A DNA stretch of 8,305 nt from Lachnospiraceae bacterium UBA1753 (lineage in GTDB: Bacteria > Bacillota > Clostridia > Lachnospirales > Lachnospiraceae): NCBI GenBank assembly GCA_002317595.1, contig DCHL01000015.1, forward strand, positions 1 through 8,305, read 5' to 3'. Below are positions 1 to 6,669 of the stretch, piece by piece. The notes beneath the pieces are model-generated. The model did no database searches and was not told where the DNA came from. It was given only the letters and a program-made list of their open reading frames with translations. Positions within the stretch are counted from its first letter, which is position 1; every line of letters starts with the position of its first letter. Position numbers and translations under genes: made by a program.

Positions 1-2
1 GG

Positions 3-677
3 CGAGAGAATAATGGGGAAGAGGTATGTATCGGGCACGGTGTGGTAACTGGGCATCCGAGCATTCCTGACTCAGTATCGATGCACACATCACGAGTTCA
101 GGCTGTATATTCTGACTTTGATAACGGCGAGGTGGTTGTATCAACTCTGAATAACGTATATCATTGTCCCATGGAGTACTGCAGGTGGAAAAAGCAAGAT
201 GAATATTCAGAACTCATTTCAGATTATGCCAAAATGAAGGAATTGTATCAGGGGAAAATTGTTTATCCATCGATTGAATCTGGAAAGGTGCTACTCGTTC
301 TTTCCAACTTCAGTGAATTTTACTTCCATTCGCTCTGTTATGTGCCGGTGAATGCGGAGGATGGAAAGCGCGCTGAATACAGTGGTTATCCCCATATCGG
401 AACCTTCCAGGACAGCTACTTAATTCAAACTGATGATTACAGCATTGACCTTCGGTACTTCCCACATTACCAGAATGTTGAATTCTACTCAGAGGATACG
501 GATGACAACCCGCTTTTCCTGGAAAATATTGGTGATGTAGTACTATATGCCAAGACATCAGCGGGACTCATCAAGCTGGCTCCCGGTGAGCGCAAGGAAG
601 TGGTGAAGGCTAATGCTGAAAAGGAACGGCCGGTTCTTCCAAGCGGTGACCTGTACCCTGCGGGGATAATGGAATAA
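3..677 (+). CDS. Hypothetical protein, 5'-truncated by window edge
   Basis: The frame is open from the left edge to a TAA at 675-677, giving at least 224 residues. The GTG at 42 is an internal valine rather than the start: 13 sense codons precede it in frame (RENNGEEVCIGHG) and no Shine-Dalgarno sequence sits before it. I do not recognise the family. The visible part has no membrane segment and no signal peptide, but the true N-terminus is missing. It is rich in aromatic and acidic residues, with motifs such as NNVYHCPMEYCRWKKQ, YPHIGTFQDSY and DLRYFPHYQN. Its C-terminus (ENIGDVVLYAKTSAG, then a lysine-rich tail) looks beta-rich. Codon phase and composition resemble the neighbours, so it is very probably a real gene. 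No terminator is visible in the 116-bp gap to the next gene. Function is unknown. Confidence 0.75.
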   Translation, partial: RENNGEEVCIGHGVVTGHPSIPDSVSMHTSRVQAVYSDFDNGEVVVSTLNNVYHCPMEYCRWKKQDEYSELISDYAKMKELYQGKIVYPSIESGKVLLVLSNFSEFYFHSLCYVPVNAEDGKRAEYSGYPHIGTFQDSYLIQTDDYSIDLRYFPHYQNVEFYSEDTDDNPLFLENIGDVVLYAKTSAGLIKLAPGERKEVVKANAEKERPVLPSGDLYPAGIME

Positions 678-793
678 CCTGAAATATTCTGATGCTGGTT
701 TACCCAATGTCGTGGATATTCCTAGCGATTGCGATGAATTTGTTGTATTATTTCTATAGAAAAAATTGATGAGAGACTGATGGGAGGAATAAT

Positions 794-1300
794 ATGCATA
801 CTTTTCAGCCAATAACAGTAGAGCAGCTTGATGTGAACCCTTTTGTTAAAATTGGTAAGGATTGGGCACTTGTGACTGCGGGCAGCGCGGAGAAGTGCAA
901 CACGATGACCGTTAGCTGGGGCGGCGTTGGTGTTCTCTGGGGAAAAAATGTGGCTTTTATATTTATCAGAGAGTCAAGATATACCAAGGAATTCGTGGAT
1001 GGGGGAGATTTCTTCTCAATATCTTTTCCCAGCAAGGATTACAGAGAGGCACTGAACATCTGCGGTTCTAAGTCTGGCAGGGACATCGATAAGTTCAAGG
1101 AGGCGGGCCTCACACCTGCATTCAGGCACGGAATCCCCTACGTTGATGAAGCCAATATTGTGCTCCTGTGCAGCAAGATGGCTGCGGTTCCTGTGGATGA
1201 GTCTTCTTTTACTGACAAGAACATCATGAAGAAGTGGTACGGCGACGGTGACATGCATACCATGTATGTCGGCGAGATAATTGAGGTCATGGCCAGGTAG
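794..1300 (+). CDS. Flavin reductase family protein (FMN-binding split barrel)
   Basis: This 168-residue protein resembles the flavin reductase-like/flavoredoxin domain (PF01613-type), small cytoplasmic proteins that bind FMN in a split beta-barrel and pass electrons from NAD(P)H or ferredoxin to flavin or other acceptors. The sequence shows the expected order: an early strand ending in WALVTAG (24-30), the NTMTVSWGGVG segment (36-46) typical of the flavin-phosphate loop, RESRYTKEF (59-67), GDFFSISF (71-78), CGSKSGRDIDKF (90-101) and a closing MYVGEIIEV strand (157-165). A strong GGGAGG (782-787) six bases before the ATG fixes the start. The gene stands alone: its own terminator follows at 1312-1347. 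A -10-like TATTAT at 746-751 lies upstream but has no convincing -35. The family is reasonably sure; the physiological electron donor and acceptor are not. Confidence 0.85.
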   Translation: MHTFQPITVEQLDVNPFVKIGKDWALVTAGSAEKCNTMTVSWGGVGVLWGKNVAFIFIRESRYTKEFVDGGDFFSISFPSKDYREALNICGSKSGRDIDKFKEAGLTPAFRHGIPYVDEANIVLLCSKMAAVPVDESSFTDKNIMKKWYGDGDMHTMYVGEIIEVMAR

Positions 1301-1311
1301 GCTGATTTCAG

Positions 1312-1347
1312 CGGGGGTATGCCAGTGCACGCCCTCGATATTTTTTT
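1312..1347 (+). terminator. Rho-independent terminator of the flavin reductase gene
   Basis: Bases 1312-1322 pair with 1327-1337 around a CAGT loop. The stem has eleven positions, mostly G-C, with two G-T wobbles and one A-C mismatch. Seven consecutive T residues follow at 1341-1347. It begins 11 bases after the flavin reductase stop codon. A small competing palindrome, GCTGATTTCAGC, occupies 1301-1312. Confidence 0.85.
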
Positions 1348-1442
1348 GCTCGAATTTTACGAAAAATTATACCTTATGGCGCGTATATCGTATGTAAAGA
1401 CAGTTGTGAAAATGATTTGCTTTTAGAGAAATGAGGACAAGT

Positions 1443-2270
1443 ATGAAAAAGTTAGTTGTGATGATGGTAATTTGTGGAGCAGTTCTTTTTGCTGCATGTG
1501 GTAAGAAGGAGGCCGAGGCACCTGCACCTGCTCCCGTAGCTGAAGATGCTGACAATGTTGTAGCTGAGGAGACTGAGGCTCCCGAGGAAGACGCAGAGGG
1601 AGAGACTGATGAAGAGGTTGCCACTGAAGAGGGCGCCGAGGAGGAAGACGCAGATGCAGCAGAGGAGAATGGAGACGATGACGACTGGTATGGTGATTCA
1701 TACCCTGCTTCCTTCGTGGAGGAGCAGGCAAGGAAGCTTGAGTTTGATTCCTTCGATGAGGTAATTGAGAATCTTGAGCCCGGTCAGGGATATGCCTATG
1801 CTGACGTAAAGGGAGCTAAGGACAAGGTGCTTCTCATTTCAGAGGATATCTTTGAGGGTGATGATGGAACTAATGCGAATTATTCGATGAGTGCCTGCAC
1901 GTACTATATGAATAATAAGGGCAAGGTCGTTTATGGTACTATCTGTGGAACTGATAGTACTGGTACCCCGGTTGCAGTATCAGACGACGGAGAGATCTTC
2001 TCAGCTTACCATGATGAGATTGAGACGACATGCATCGGTGATAACGGGACTGATAATCCTGGATTCATGATTATGAAGTCGCTCATGGTTTCATATTCAG
2101 ATGATGGCGCAACAGAGGAGTATTCAGGCTTTGTGCGCACAAACAACGATGTGACTGAAGAGGGCGATGACTGCAAATTCGTTGAGGGCGATGAGGCTAA
2201 GGCGGCTTTCGAGAAGGGCTTTGAGGAGTACGAGGCTGCAACTCCAATCGTGTTTACAGTAGTTGAATAG
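1443..2270 (+). CDS. Secreted lipoprotein with acidic low-complexity linker
   Basis: A 275-residue predicted lipoprotein of unknown function. I chose ATG 1443 over the in-frame ATG at 1431 because AGGA at 1434-1437 is well spaced for it and the product then starts MKKLVV, a standard lipoprotein signal. The hydrophobic segment (4-18) runs into LFAAC with Cys19 as the likely lipidated residue. Residues about 23-82 form an Ala/Pro then Glu/Asp-rich linker, presumably spanning the cell wall. A globular part (about 83-275) follows, with DWYGDSYP, DSFDEVIENLEPGQGYAYADV and a four-cysteine set (Cys152, 168, 197, 244) that could form disulfides. The mature protein is strikingly acidic. No enzyme or solute-binding motif is recognisable. 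The gene appears monocistronic, between the terminator at 1312-1347 and the hairpin at 2307-2333. Lipoprotein assignment is firm; role unknown. Confidence 0.85.
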   Translation: MKKLVVMMVICGAVLFAACGKKEAEAPAPAPVAEDADNVVAEETEAPEEDAEGETDEEVATEEGAEEEDADAAEENGDDDDWYGDSYPASFVEEQARKLEFDSFDEVIENLEPGQGYAYADVKGAKDKVLLISEDIFEGDDGTNANYSMSACTYYMNNKGKVVYGTICGTDSTGTPVAVSDDGEIFSAYHDEIETTCIGDNGTDNPGFMIMKSLMVSYSDDGATEEYSGFVRTNNDVTEEGDDCKFVEGDEAKAAFEKGFEEYEAATPIVFTVVE

Positions 2271-2306
2271 AATTATGTAAACTACAATTTCAAATGTGTC
2301 ATATCC

Positions 2307-2333
2307 TGAACCGGTGCCTTTGGCATCGGTTCA
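2307..2333 (+). terminator. Strong hairpin, probable terminator after lipoprotein gene
   Basis: A 12-bp stem (2307-2318 with 2322-2333, one G-T wobble) closes on a TTT loop 36 bases after the lipoprotein stop codon. Stem strength and position suit a transcription terminator, but the following bases (AATTTGCTATT) are only a poor T tract, so termination may be partial. The next gene's promoter starts only three bases further on. Confidence 0.6.
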
Positions 2334-2335
2334 AT

Positions 2336-2364
2336 TTGCTATTAGGAGAGTTTTCCTATACAAT
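2336..2364 (+). promoter_or_regulatory. Putative sigma-A promoter of the sulfite reductase gene, with inverted repeat in spacer
   Basis: TTGCTA (2336-2341) and TACAAT (2359-2364) match the -35 and -10 consensus at four and five of six positions, with an ideal 17-bp spacer. Inside the spacer an inverted repeat TAGGA-N6-TCCTA (2343-2347 and 2354-2358) ends right against the -10. A protein bound there would block polymerase, so it is a candidate operator; the regulator is unknown. The predicted leader before the start codon is roughly 80 bases and shows no recognisable riboswitch. Confidence 0.5.
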
Positions 2365-2451
2365 AAAAATAATTTTTTCACACACAACACAGTTTCAAAA
2401 TCAACAGGGCGAGAGTCCACGAACGCTAAAGGAAGAGAAGGAGATACTATT

Positions 2452-4014
2452 ATGACAATCAACGAAATCATCGAGAAATGGAAGGGAGAACTTCCGGAAT
2501 TCAAGGCAAAGACGGAACAATTTTTGGCCGGAGAACTTCCAAAGGGCGACTATAAGGGATTTTCCGGACGCTTTGGAAGCTATGCACAGAAGGATATGAA
2601 ACATTTCATGTTAAGGCTTCGCACTCCTGGGGGAAGAGTGACGAAGGAACAGATGGACTTTGTAACTGACATGATTAAGGAGTATCATTTCACGAGAACG
2701 CACTTCACAACCTGTCAGACACTTCAGCTTCATGATCTTGACAAGGAACAGCTCTTTGGAATCATGGATGCGGCCTTGGAGCGCGGTATCATCATTATGG
2801 GAGGCGGCGGAGATTATCCTAGAAATGTCATGTGCTCTCCGCTTTCAGGCGTTGAAGTGGGTGAATTTTTTGACGTAATGGACTATGCAAGAGCGGCCGG
2901 ACTTTATCTTCTCACATATATAGATGCACCTAAGATGCCGAGAAAACTCAAGGTGTGCTTCTCGAATTCTAAGAAGAATATACCCCATGCGACCTTCCGT
3001 GATCTTGGATTTGCTGCGAGGGAAGATGGAACCTTTGACGTGTATAGCGCTGGCGGACTTGGCAACAATCCAAAGCTTGGAATTAAAGTGGCAAAGGAGG
3101 TTGATCCTCTCGATGTACTGTACTATGTGAGAGCAATGTGGATGCTTTTCAGGCAGTATGGTAATTACGAGAACAGGGGACGTGCTCGCACCAGGTATAT
3201 GCAGGAGACACTTGGAAGTGAGCAGGCTTATGTCGATGCCTTCAATGAAAAGCTTGCTGAGGTCAGGGCAGAGGGAGAGGACCTCAGGGCTGTTATGGAA
3301 GATTATGTAAACCAGATTAAGCTCCCGGCAATTGAGAAAAAAGCGGCAGGAGATGCACTTGTACATCCCCGTGCAATACCTCAGAAGCAGGAGGGACTCT
3401 ATGCTGTTTCATACCATCCTATGGGAGGCATCCCTTCGATGGAGACAATGAGAAAACTGGAGGAGACAATCTGTAACCTTGAGGGAGTTGAGCTTAGAAT
3501 AGCCCCTGACGAGAGTGAGTACATTATTAACCTTACTGCAGACGAGGCCAGGGCTGTAATTGCAGCAACAGATGAGGATCATGCTTCAACGCTGTTTGAG
3601 AATTCTGTGAGCTGTATCGGTGCTCTCACATGCCAGCAGGGCGTGAGGGATTCGCAGGGACTTCTTGATGACTGCATAAAGGTGGTAAGGGAGGCTGGAA
3701 TCAAGGACGGAGCTCTTCCTAAAATCCACATCTCGGGATGCCCTTCTTCCTGTGCGGCGCACCAGATGGCAGCCCTTGGATTCAGGGGCGGTGTCAAGAA
3801 GACTGATGCTGGAGTCGTACCTGGGTTTGTCCTCTTTGCAGGTGGCTGCGATAAGCAGGGCGAGGAGAAGATGGGCGAGGAAATAGGGGCATTTGCTATT
3901 GAGGAAATTCCTGCATTTCTTGTAAAGCTTGGTACGACAGTGGAGGCCTCCGGTATGGATTATGATCAGTGGATTTCAAAGAATCCAGAGGGGCTTAGGG
4001 CACTTATTGGATGA
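2452..4014 (+). CDS. Siroheme-[4Fe-4S] nitrite/sulfite reductase, likely sulfite reductase
   Basis: A 520-residue assimilatory-type reductase that carries out six-electron reduction of sulfite to sulfide (or nitrite to ammonia) in the cytoplasm. AAGGAG (2438-2443) eight bases before ATG 2452 decides the start. The two-fold repeated architecture is visible: a ferredoxin-like half domain (about 40-105), a siroheme-binding part with GGGGDYPRNVMCSP (117-130), a second half domain (about 315-375), then the cluster motifs CIGALTC (Cys388, Cys394) and GCPSSC (Cys430, Cys434), which bind the [4Fe-4S] cluster and bridge to siroheme. Compared from memory with E. coli CysI, the four anion-binding residues are present as Arg55, Arg124, Lys165 and Lys167. 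The K-x-K pair is the sulfite reductase pattern, whereas plant nitrite reductase has K-x-N. CysI Arg117 appears to be Cys88 here. No flavoprotein partner is adjacent, so ferredoxin is a likely donor (inference). Confidence 0.92.
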   Translation: MTINEIIEKWKGELPEFKAKTEQFLAGELPKGDYKGFSGRFGSYAQKDMKHFMLRLRTPGGRVTKEQMDFVTDMIKEYHFTRTHFTTCQTLQLHDLDKEQLFGIMDAALERGIIIMGGGGDYPRNVMCSPLSGVEVGEFFDVMDYARAAGLYLLTYIDAPKMPRKLKVCFSNSKKNIPHATFRDLGFAAREDGTFDVYSAGGLGNNPKLGIKVAKEVDPLDVLYYVRAMWMLFRQYGNYENRGRARTRYMQETLGSEQAYVDAFNEKLAEVRAEGEDLRAVMEDYVNQIKLPAIEKKAAGDALVHPRAIPQKQEGLYAVSYHPMGGIPSMETMRKLEETICNLEGVELRIAPDESEYIINLTADEARAVIAATDEDHASTLFENSVSCIGALTCQQGVRDSQGLLDDCIKVVREAGIKDGALPKIHISGCPSSCAAHQMAALGFRGGVKKTDAGVVPGFVLFAGGCDKQGEEKMGEEIGAFAIEEIPAFLVKLGTTVEASGMDYDQWISKNPEGLRALIG

Positions 4015-4053
4015 GGTAATTAGGACGTTAATTATCTGTGATATGGAGATTGA

Positions 4054-4758
4054 ATGAAGCTTCAGCGATTGTATAGCTACGTAAGGCAGGCTATGGAAGA
4101 ATACGATATGGTCAGCGAGGGGGACAGGATTGCCATCGGGATATCCGGCGGCAAGGATTCTCTTACGCTCCTCTATGCACTGGCTGGTCTGCGTAATTTT
4201 TACCCGAAAAAATTTGAGATTGTAGCGATTACAGTCGACCTGGGGTATGGGAATTTTGACCTTTCGCCGATTGAGGATCTGTGTGGGAAACTGTCGGTCG
4301 AATACCATGTTGTCAGAACTCAGATTGGTGAGATGGTTGGGGGCGATGTGGATGGCAGCAGATGCTCTCTCTGCGCAAGGCTTAGGAAGGGCGCTCTCAA
4401 TGATAAGGCGCTGGAGCTTGGCTGCAATTCAGTGGCCCTTGCCCACAATATGGATGACGCAGTTGAGACAATGCTGATGTCGCTCATATATGAAGGCCGC
4501 TTTTCAACTTTCTGGGCAGTGACAAGGTTTGAGGATTGCAATCTCAAGGTAATCAGGCCGCTGGTGCTGGTGCCTCTTGAGGATGTCAATGGCTTCAAAA
4601 ATAAGTATGAACTGCCCGTAACGAAGAACCCCTGCCCCTATGACGGGATAACAAGCCGGACCAAGGTCAGGGAACTTCTGGGTGAGATAAATAGAATGGC
4701 ACCGGGAGCCAGGAACAGGATGATGACAGCAATTCACGAGCTGCTGAGGGGCGAGTAG
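4054..4758 (+). CDS. TtcA-like tRNA cytidine-32 2-thiolation protein (PP-loop ATPase)
   Basis: A 234-residue PP-loop ATPase of the TtcA/TilS superfamily. TtcA adenylates a tRNA base, then replaces the oxygen with sulfur, using a [4Fe-4S] cluster. Visible signatures are the PP-loop SGGKDS (31-36), the CSLCARLRKG motif (Cys104, Cys107) and HNMDDAVETM (131-140). A later cysteine, Cys193 in KNPCPYDG, fits the third cluster ligand of TtcA. Conservation of C-x2-C plus a distal Cys separates it from lysidine synthetase TilS. It is shorter than E. coli TtcA (about 310 residues), as usual for Gram-positive members. GGAG at 4045-4048, five bases before the ATG, supports the start. It lies 39 bp after the sulfite reductase gene with no terminator between, so co-transcription is likely. 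Substrate position (C32) is inferred from the family. Confidence 0.82.
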   Translation: MKLQRLYSYVRQAMEEYDMVSEGDRIAIGISGGKDSLTLLYALAGLRNFYPKKFEIVAITVDLGYGNFDLSPIEDLCGKLSVEYHVVRTQIGEMVGGDVDGSRCSLCARLRKGALNDKALELGCNSVALAHNMDDAVETMLMSLIYEGRFSTFWAVTRFEDCNLKVIRPLVLVPLEDVNGFKNKYELPVTKNPCPYDGITSRTKVRELLGEINRMAPGARNRMMTAIHELLRGE

Positions 4759-4842
4759 GAATCAACGCATGCTTTGCATTAAGAGAAAACAAGCACTATT
4801 TTTCGATTTGTAGAATAAATAAATTTGTGATGGAATTCTTTT

Positions 4843-6624
4843 ATGAAGAAAAAATATATTTTCAAATTTAGGCTATTGCCGGTAATTGCATACACAGCGC
4901 TGGTATTCCTTCTTGTGAGGGCGCGTACATATCATGTCAGTTTTGATGACATGATCAATCTGCCCTTCAACAGCTCCATGGAGTTGTGGGATGTGTTCAG
5001 CCTTGTGAAGGCTTCTGCCATCCTTGGGATTTCCATATGGGCAGCACTGACTTTGGGGTATCTGCTTATAACCGAGCAGATTAAGCTCAAGAAGACAAAA
5101 CTCTACATCCCAATGCTGATATACACATTGGCGGTAGTTGTTTCATATGTCATGTCGGATTATAGGATGATGGCATGGACAGGAGCTCCCCAGCGTTTTG
5201 AGGGCGTGAGAACAATACTGTGCTATATGTTTATGCTGTTTTATACAATAAATGCGGTTGATGAGATGGAGGATGTGGTGGCTATCATCACGGCAACTGT
5301 AGGGGGCGTGCTGGTTGCATGTCTTATCGGACTGTCTCAGTTTCTCTGGCATGATTTCTTTCTTACAGGTATTGGAAGCTCCATCGTCACAGGCAGCAGT
5401 GGGGTTTCGGTCCAAGGTCAATTCTGGCCCTGGCAGATCTACCAGACTGTCTACAACATGAACTATGTCAGCGTGTATCTGTGCCTGATTGTGCCTGTGC
5501 TTGTGTATGCATTATATTATTTTGTTCAAAAAAATAATTATCAGAGTCTAATGGCTCGGGGGATTTATGGCAGGAGACGCGTGGCGCTCATATTTTTTAC
5601 AGGGATGATGTTGCTGCTTATTGCCGTTAATCTGTACGGCGCGGAGTCTGCTGGTGGCGTGGTAGGTATTGGCGTGGCGCTGATCATCATGGCTATTGTG
5701 ATGGTCAAAGAGAAATGGCAGAAGGGTGTGCTTGCAGCTGTGCTTTTTGCCGGGATGGTCATTGTAATCATCGCAGCTTATGCCCTTGGTAAGGACACCA
5801 AGACACAGATTGATTACATTGAGACCGGGATGGACCGCGTGGATATGTCAATTGATGGCGAGGAACTTCATATCATCTATGACCGGGAAAACAATGTGTT
5901 TGACCTGAGAAACCGTAAGAACCATTCAATCAATGCATACTGTTTTGAAGGAGAAGAAGGACGACGCTTTCAGGTCGACAAGCATGGGCTTGCCGGTAAG
6001 ATTGTTATTGTGCCCTATATCGATGATAAGGATAGATATGGATTTTTTGCTGATATGAACGATGCAAAACTTGATTTCGTCTTCGATGAGGATGGGACAA
6101 AGTATATTAATTCCCTGGATGAAGAAGTGTCACTTCATAAAACGGAAAGCTTTGGCTTTGAAGGGCATCTGTCGGCCTTGAGCGGAAGGGGATACATCTG
6201 GTCAAGGACCTTGCCGCTGCTTAAAAAGAAGTTGCTGACCGGATACGGGGCAGATACACTAATGCTTATCTTCCCGCAGGATGATTATGCTGGAAAATAT
6301 TCGGCAGATATGCTTCTGTCGAATTACTGTGACAAGCCCCACAGCATATATCTTCAGATGGCAGTTGGAACAGGTATTATCAGTCTTATTGCGTTTCTGG
6401 CAATGATGGGAATGGGACTGTTTATGGCTTTTCGCCCAGCTCAGGGGCAGATGAATATGCAGAGGCAGATGAATATGCAGACGCATATTCTGCCAAAAGT
6501 CATCGCTGCTGGGATTGTCGGCTTTCTTGTCGCCGGACTGGTTAATGACAGCTCAGTATGTGTAATGCCGATGTTTTATGGCTTCTTCGGCATGATGGCG
6601 GCAGTCTGTATTAAAACTTCTTAA
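4843..6624 (+). CDS. O-antigen ligase/polymerase-type polytopic membrane protein
   Basis: A 593-residue integral membrane protein of the WaaL/Wzy-like superfamily, which transfers or polymerises undecaprenyl-linked glycans at the outer face of the membrane. In a Gram-positive the product would be a cell-wall or capsular polysaccharide (inference). About nine hydrophobic segments precede residue 316 (around 11-27, 53-77, 88-106, 123-139, 143-170, 203-229, 246-263, 271-289, 296-315) and about three follow 505. The long outside loop between them holds the family signature: SGRGYIW (Arg449), TGYGADT (466-472) and DKPHSIYLQ (His500). Residues about 320-440 form an extra beta-like soluble insert, making the protein longer than the usual 400-450 residues. 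QMNMQ occurs twice at 536-546 from a DNA tandem duplication. The Shine-Dalgarno is weak (ATGG 4829-4832). The stop lies inside the 35-bp repeat shared with greA. Confidence 0.78.
   Translation: MKKKYIFKFRLLPVIAYTALVFLLVRARTYHVSFDDMINLPFNSSMELWDVFSLVKASAILGISIWAALTLGYLLITEQIKLKKTKLYIPMLIYTLAVVVSYVMSDYRMMAWTGAPQRFEGVRTILCYMFMLFYTINAVDEMEDVVAIITATVGGVLVACLIGLSQFLWHDFFLTGIGSSIVTGSSGVSVQGQFWPWQIYQTVYNMNYVSVYLCLIVPVLVYALYYFVQKNNYQSLMARGIYGRRRVALIFFTGMMLLLIAVNLYGAESAGGVVGIGVALIIMAIVMVKEKWQKGVLAAVLFAGMVIVIIAAYALGKDTKTQIDYIETGMDRVDMSIDGEELHIIYDRENNVFDLRNRKNHSINAYCFEGEEGRRFQVDKHGLAGKIVIVPYIDDKDRYGFFADMNDAKLDFVFDEDGTKYINSLDEEVSLHKTESFGFEGHLSALSGRGYIWSRTLPLLKKKLLTGYGADTLMLIFPQDDYAGKYSADMLLSNYCDKPHSIYLQMAVGTGIISLIAFLAMMGMGLFMAFRPAQGQMNMQRQMNMQTHILPKVIAAGIVGFLVAGLVNDSSVCVMPMFYGFFGMMAAVCIKTS
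6446..6481 (+). repeat. Perfect 18-bp tandem duplication inside the ligase gene
   Basis: GGCAGATGAATATGCAGA occurs twice head to tail (6446-6463 and 6464-6481) without mismatch. The length keeps the frame and duplicates QMNMQ in the short loop between the last membrane segments. The identity of the copies suggests a recent slippage event. Confidence 0.95.
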
Positions 6625-6669
6625 TTTTAAGCGGGGCGGCAGTCTGTATTAAAACTTCTTGATTTTAAG
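6597..6669. repeat. 35-bp near-identical direct repeat across the convergent gene ends
   Basis: Bases 6597-6631 and 6635-6669 are identical except for A6623 versus G6661. They are separated by three bases (period 38). The left copy encodes the last eight residues and TAA stop of the ligase; the right copy contains the 3' end and stop of greA on the other strand. If only the right copy existed, the ligase would end with the same residues at a TGA, inside greA. Confidence 0.95.

Noticed and set aside
42..44. GTG as start of the first gene
   Set aside because: The frame is open to the left edge and there is no Shine-Dalgarno before it, so the gene most likely starts outside the window.
1346..1373. 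Promoter TTGCTC-N16-TATACC for the lipoprotein gene
   Set aside because: Both hexamers are poor and the -35 overlaps the preceding terminator's T tract; a promoter must be in this gap but I cannot place it.
1367..1731. Antisense frames over the lipoprotein gene rich in Ser/Ala or Pro/Leu/Gln
   Set aside because: They mirror the GAG/GCT-rich codons of the acidic linker and have no ribosome sites or family features.
2296..2451. N-terminal extension of the sulfite reductase frame by 52 codons
   Set aside because: It runs through the terminator hairpin and promoter, encodes no family-like sequence and has no ribosome site; ATG 2452 has AAGGAG at ideal spacing.
4017..4034. TAATTA-N6-TAATTA between the sulfite reductase and thiolase genes
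   Set aside because: Only AT pairs and a six-base stem with no T tract; too weak for a terminator and common by chance in AT-rich gaps.
4759..4842. Separate promoter or terminator before the ligase gene
   Set aside because: Only ATGC-TTT-GCAT and a weak TTGCAT/TATTTT pair are present, not enough to call either.
6611..6668. Bidirectional terminator between ligase and greA from TTAAAA/TTTTAA pairs
   Set aside because: The possible stems are six AT pairs only, and they arise simply because the 35-bp repeat contains both motifs.
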